Of a DNA stretch of 26,162 nt, positions 24,056-26,162 are shown one piece after another. The stretch lies in assembly GCA_945883455.1 (NCBI GenBank), contig CAMCXJ010000008.1, forward strand, positions 1 to 26,162, given 5' to 3'. Source of the stretch: Prosthecobacter debontii (GTDB taxonomy: Bacteria; Verrucomicrobiota; Verrucomicrobiia; Verrucomicrobiales; Akkermansiaceae). The notes beneath the pieces were generated by a model, which did not search any database, had not been told where the DNA came from, and saw only the letters and a list, made by a program, of their open reading frames with translations. The position numbers were made by a program, and so were the translations under genes. The first letter of the stretch is position 1; every line of letters begins with the position of its first letter.

Positions 24056-24522
24056 AAGTCGCCCCCACGCTGGAGGGCGGCCTCCGCATCGACCCCGAAA
24101 CCGCCGAGGACTGGCATGTCCTCCGTGCGATCTTGATTGATGCGAACAGCCATGACACCGATCTCGCCACCCGCCTCGGCGGTATGGTCACGGATGAACG
24201 GGTTGCGGAGGACTGGCGGGATTTCGTGGTGCCCGACCTACGCGAATCCTTCGCCGACGACCTCAACCAAATCCAAGCGGCGATCGAAACGGCGGCCGCT
24301 TTCCCGAATGACGGCGAAAGCCCGATCTGGATCACGCGGGAGGATGCTTTCTCGTGGTACAGCGCACTCAACCAGGCGCGGCTTGCCTTGGAGGAAAGAT
24401 ACGGTTTCGGCCCCGATCCAGAATCCGATCCCTCGAACCACCAGCCCGTCCGGCACGAAGCGTTGCTCCGCTCGCAGTTCTATTGCGCGCTGCAGAGCTT
24501 CCTCCTGCAGCACGCACTGTAA
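24052..24522 (+). CDS. DUF2017-like protein, partner of clpS
   Basis: 156 residues beginning with the ATGA overlap with clpS. It is acidic and helical, with PETAEDWHVLRAILIDANSH, DERVAEDWRDFVVPDLRESF, DLNQIQAAIETAAAF and ITREDAFSWYSALNQARLAL. The arrangement clpS followed by a helical protein of this size and the WRxxVxPxLRExF and ALNxARLxL patterns resemble DUF2017, known beside clpS in Actinobacteria. I cannot confirm family membership without a profile search. Function unknown; the coupling suggests a role in ClpS-dependent proteolysis. Ends 27 bp before a large palindrome. Confidence 0.68.
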   Translation: MKVAPTLEGGLRIDPETAEDWHVLRAILIDANSHDTDLATRLGGMVTDERVAEDWRDFVVPDLRESFADDLNQIQAAIETAAAFPNDGESPIWITREDAFSWYSALNQARLALEERYGFGPDPESDPSNHQPVRHEALLRSQFYCALQSFLLQHAL

Positions 24523-24549
24523 TTTTACGGGAGGGTGCGAAGCACTCAG

Positions 24550-24673
24550 GGGGAGCACACGCGCCCTCGCGTGTTGTCGTTGGCGCCCTCGCCGAAGACC
24601 GGCCGTCCCAGCCATTCCACGCGGTTTCCGACGAGGGCGTCGGAAACAACACGCGAGGGCGCGTGTGCTCCCC
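24550..24673. repeat. Large palindrome with perfect 28 bp arms
   Basis: GGGGAGCACACGCGCCCTCG and CGTGTTGT (24550-24577) are perfectly complementary to 24646-24673. The inner part continues as an imperfect inverted repeat (GCCCTCG / CGAGGGC, 24586-24592 and 24632-24638). The roughly 124 bp fold-back fills the gap between the convergent DUF2017-like and SGNH genes and can serve as a bidirectional terminator. Its size and perfection suggest a mobile palindrome (MITE-like), not an ordinary terminator. Confidence 0.85.
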
Positions 24674-24683
24674 AAGACTTCTG

Positions 24684-25364
24684 CTAATCCTCACCAAAAA
24701 TTACGCGGTAAAATTCACGCGCGGTGATCTCATTGCCGAAGGAACTGGGATGGCTGCCGTCATCGACATAGAGGTCGCTCCCCCGCCCCGCCATGAACTC
24801 GCGCTCCCACGCATCGCCTGCCGGGACGATGGCCACGCCGCCCGCGTTTTCCGAGGCCGCGCGGTAGCCTTTGCGGACGCGAGAGTTCATGTGGATGAAG
24901 TTATCACCGGGAAAATCGGGATCGCCGTCGCGCCTGCCCCATGTCTGGTAGAGCAGCGGCACCGCTCCCGCCACACGTGCTTCGGAGACGAGAAAACTGA
25001 CAGCGGGATCCATGGTCATCCTCCGTAGCCCTTCGTCCCGCGCGGGAATCAGGCTCTGCTCCTGGATCACCACCACGTCCCATTTTCCCTTGCGCAGTTT
25101 CTCCAACGTCGGCGAATGCTCCACGTGCTTCGCGAGCGTCCAGCCACCATAGGTCGAGTGCCCGACGCGTAATTTCCGACCGCGTGATTCAGCGATTTTT
25201 CGGAACTGTTTCGGCACCCCGAAGCTGTAGCTGTTGCCGATGAAAAACACGGCGATTTCCTGTTTTTCACTTAGGGCAGCGAGCTTCGCATTCTCACCGG
25301 GAGCGGGTGGCAGTGCGCAGTTTGAGAGACCGAAAAATCCAAGTATCTTCGCGAGCAGCGTCAT
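24684..25364 (-). CDS. SGNH/GDSL-like hydrolase, exported
   Basis: 226 residues from MTLLAKILGFFGLSNCAL, a short signal-like helix followed by Cys; a lipoprotein is possible, but Asn before Cys is unusual for a lipobox. Block I is VFFIGNSYSFGVPKQFRKIA, with GNS in place of GDS, then block II-like GHSTYGGWTLAKH, WDVVVIQEQS, and the C-terminal YVDDGSHPSSFGN with the Asp and His of the catalytic pair. Substrate unknown. An upstream ATG (25406) would overlap the XerC/D gene by 26 bp; the chosen start leaves a 16 bp gap. Likely co-transcribed with xerC/D. Confidence 0.75.
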   Translation of the reverse strand: MTLLAKILGFFGLSNCALPPAPGENAKLAALSEKQEIAVFFIGNSYSFGVPKQFRKIAESRGRKLRVGHSTYGGWTLAKHVEHSPTLEKLRKGKWDVVVIQEQSLIPARDEGLRRMTMDPAVSFLVSEARVAGAVPLLYQTWGRRDGDPDFPGDNFIHMNSRVRKGYRAASENAGGVAIVPAGDAWEREFMAGRGSDLYVDDGSHPSSFGNEITAREFYRVIFGED

Positions 25365-25380
25365 TTTTCGGAAAAGTTTT

Positions 25381-26162
25381 TTACGCGCGGGGATGAGCGT
25401 CATCATAGGCCGTTTTCAATCGTTCCTTGGTCACATGGGTGTAGATCTGGGTGGTAGAGAGCGAGGCATGGCCAAGTAGTTCCTGCACGCTCCGCAAATC
25501 CGCGCCCGCGTCAAGCATGTGGGTGGCGAAGCTGTGCCGCAACTTGTGCGGGCTGGCAGCGAAGGGGACACCGCTCAGCTTGAGGTATTTCCGCAGCATC
25601 AGATCCACCGCCTGCTGGGTGATCCGCGTGCCACGCACGCTGCGGAACAGCGGGCCGTTCGTCACCACCGCCTCCTGCCGGTATCTTTGTATCGCGCGCA
25701 TCGCCGCGCCGCCGACCGGCACGATGCGGTGCTTGCGGCCCTTGCCCGCCACCCTGACCACCTCGTCCACGAAATCCACATCCCTCACATCCAGCCCCAG
25801 CAGTTCGGAAATCCGCAGGCCGGAGGAGTAAAAAAGTTCCAGGATCGCAGCATCGCGAAATTTCAGCCAAGGCGGGCCTTTCGCGGAAACGTCCTCTTTC
25901 AGCGGCGCATCGAGCAACTCCTCCATTTGTTTGACGCTCAAAACTACCGGCAGGCTACGCTCCAGCTTCGGCATCCGCACCTCGGCCACCGGGTTTTTTT
26001 CCAGCCCCCTTCTCAGCACAAGGTATCTGTAAAACGACCGCAGTGCCGCGAACCGTAGGCGTATCGTCGTGCGCTTCAGCCCGCGTTTCATCAGGGTGTG
26101 TAGGTAATTCCGGAAGTCGTCGCCGATCTCCTCGCGCCAGTTTTCGAAGCCTTCCGCGCGCC
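25381..26162 (-). CDS. Tyrosine recombinase XerC/XerD, 5' end outside window
   Basis: Partial: the frame is open to the window edge, where RRKGFENWREEIGDDF precedes the first visible Met and matches the N-terminal SAM-like domain. Catalytic residues are all present: Arg in SGLRISELLGL, Lys in VAGKGRKHRIV, HKLRHSFATH, LGHASLSTTQIYTHV with the nucleophilic Tyr. XerC/D resolves chromosome dimers at dif. XerC and XerD cannot be separated without the partner; in Verrucomicrobia a single Xer gene of this type is common (general knowledge). Also compatible with an integrase-like role, but the sequence lacks an arm-binding extension here. Confidence 0.9.
   Translation of the reverse strand, partial: RAEGFENWREEIGDDFRNYLHTLMKRGLKRTTIRLRFAALRSFYRYLVLRRGLEKNPVAEVRMPKLERSLPVVLSVKQMEELLDAPLKEDVSAKGPPWLKFRDAAILELFYSSGLRISELLGLDVRDVDFVDEVVRVAGKGRKHRIVPVGGAAMRAIQRYRQEAVVTNGPLFRSVRGTRITQQAVDLMLRKYLKLSGVPFAASPHKLRHSFATHMLDAGADLRSVQELLGHASLSTTQIYTHVTKERLKTAYDDAHPRA

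Noticed and set aside
24238..24675. Minus-strand ORF of 145 codons
   Set aside because: It is antisense to the DUF2017-like gene and runs through the palindrome; no family features.

Overview
The window is a G+C-rich bacterial chromosome segment, most likely from Verrucomicrobiota (Verrucomicrobiales / Akkermansiaceae-like). This is inferred from the gene set: a PEP-CTERM protein, a secreted protein resembling the TIGR02597 family, a long-form IspG with an extra domain between barrel and Fe-S domain, a ClpS plus DUF2017-like pair, a secreted ThuA-domain protein, a GT9 glycosyltransferase (Gram-negative envelope) and several REP-associated tyrosine transposases (RAYTs). No rRNA, tRNA or CRISPR array was seen.

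Layout. 1-7.2 kb holds a Tat-exported M15-like peptidase and monomeric NADP isocitrate dehydrogenase on the minus strand. Facing them are a secreted helical protein, a beta-hydroxyacid dehydrogenase, a YgfZ-like protein and L-aspartate oxidase. 7.2-11 kb holds the site-2 protease RseP, with a 46-47 residue Cys-rich small ORF overlapping its stop codon, divergent from recG. 11-12.8 kb is a mobile-element scar: a RAYT broken by one in-frame stop and the truncated left end of an IS66-type element. 12.8-14.5 kb is an A+T-richer stretch with two secreted proteins. 14.8-21.2 kb carries a PfkB kinase, a ThuA protein, a GT9 transferase, a half-size TauE/SafE protein, an NhaC-type antiporter and a TraB/GumN protein. 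21.25-24.5 kb is the apparent operon ispG-clpS-DUF2017-like. The window ends with an SGNH-like hydrolase and a XerC/D recombinase cut by the window edge.

The most striking feature is in ispG. A RAYT-family HUH transposase, flanked by inverted copies of a roughly 50 bp REP doublet, sits inside the gene exactly at the linker between the TIM barrel and the extra domain of long-form IspG. The whole 839-codon frame stays open through both REP doublets and the transposase, so the essential MEP-pathway enzyme is predicted to be made as an IspG-RAYT-IspG chimera. The same REP doublet recurs at gene borders between 15.8 and 22.9 kb: in the leader of the GT9 gene, between the convergent nhaC and traB stop codons, and upstream of the ThuA gene. 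A different short palindrome of the same hairpin design is translated inside recG. Two further fold-back elements, with 27 bp and 28 bp inverted arms, occupy the 3' side of the GT9 gene and the gap between the DUF2017-like and SGNH genes. The region therefore looks like a chromosome colonised by several REP/MITE-like palindrome families, at least one with its probable cognate transposase in place.
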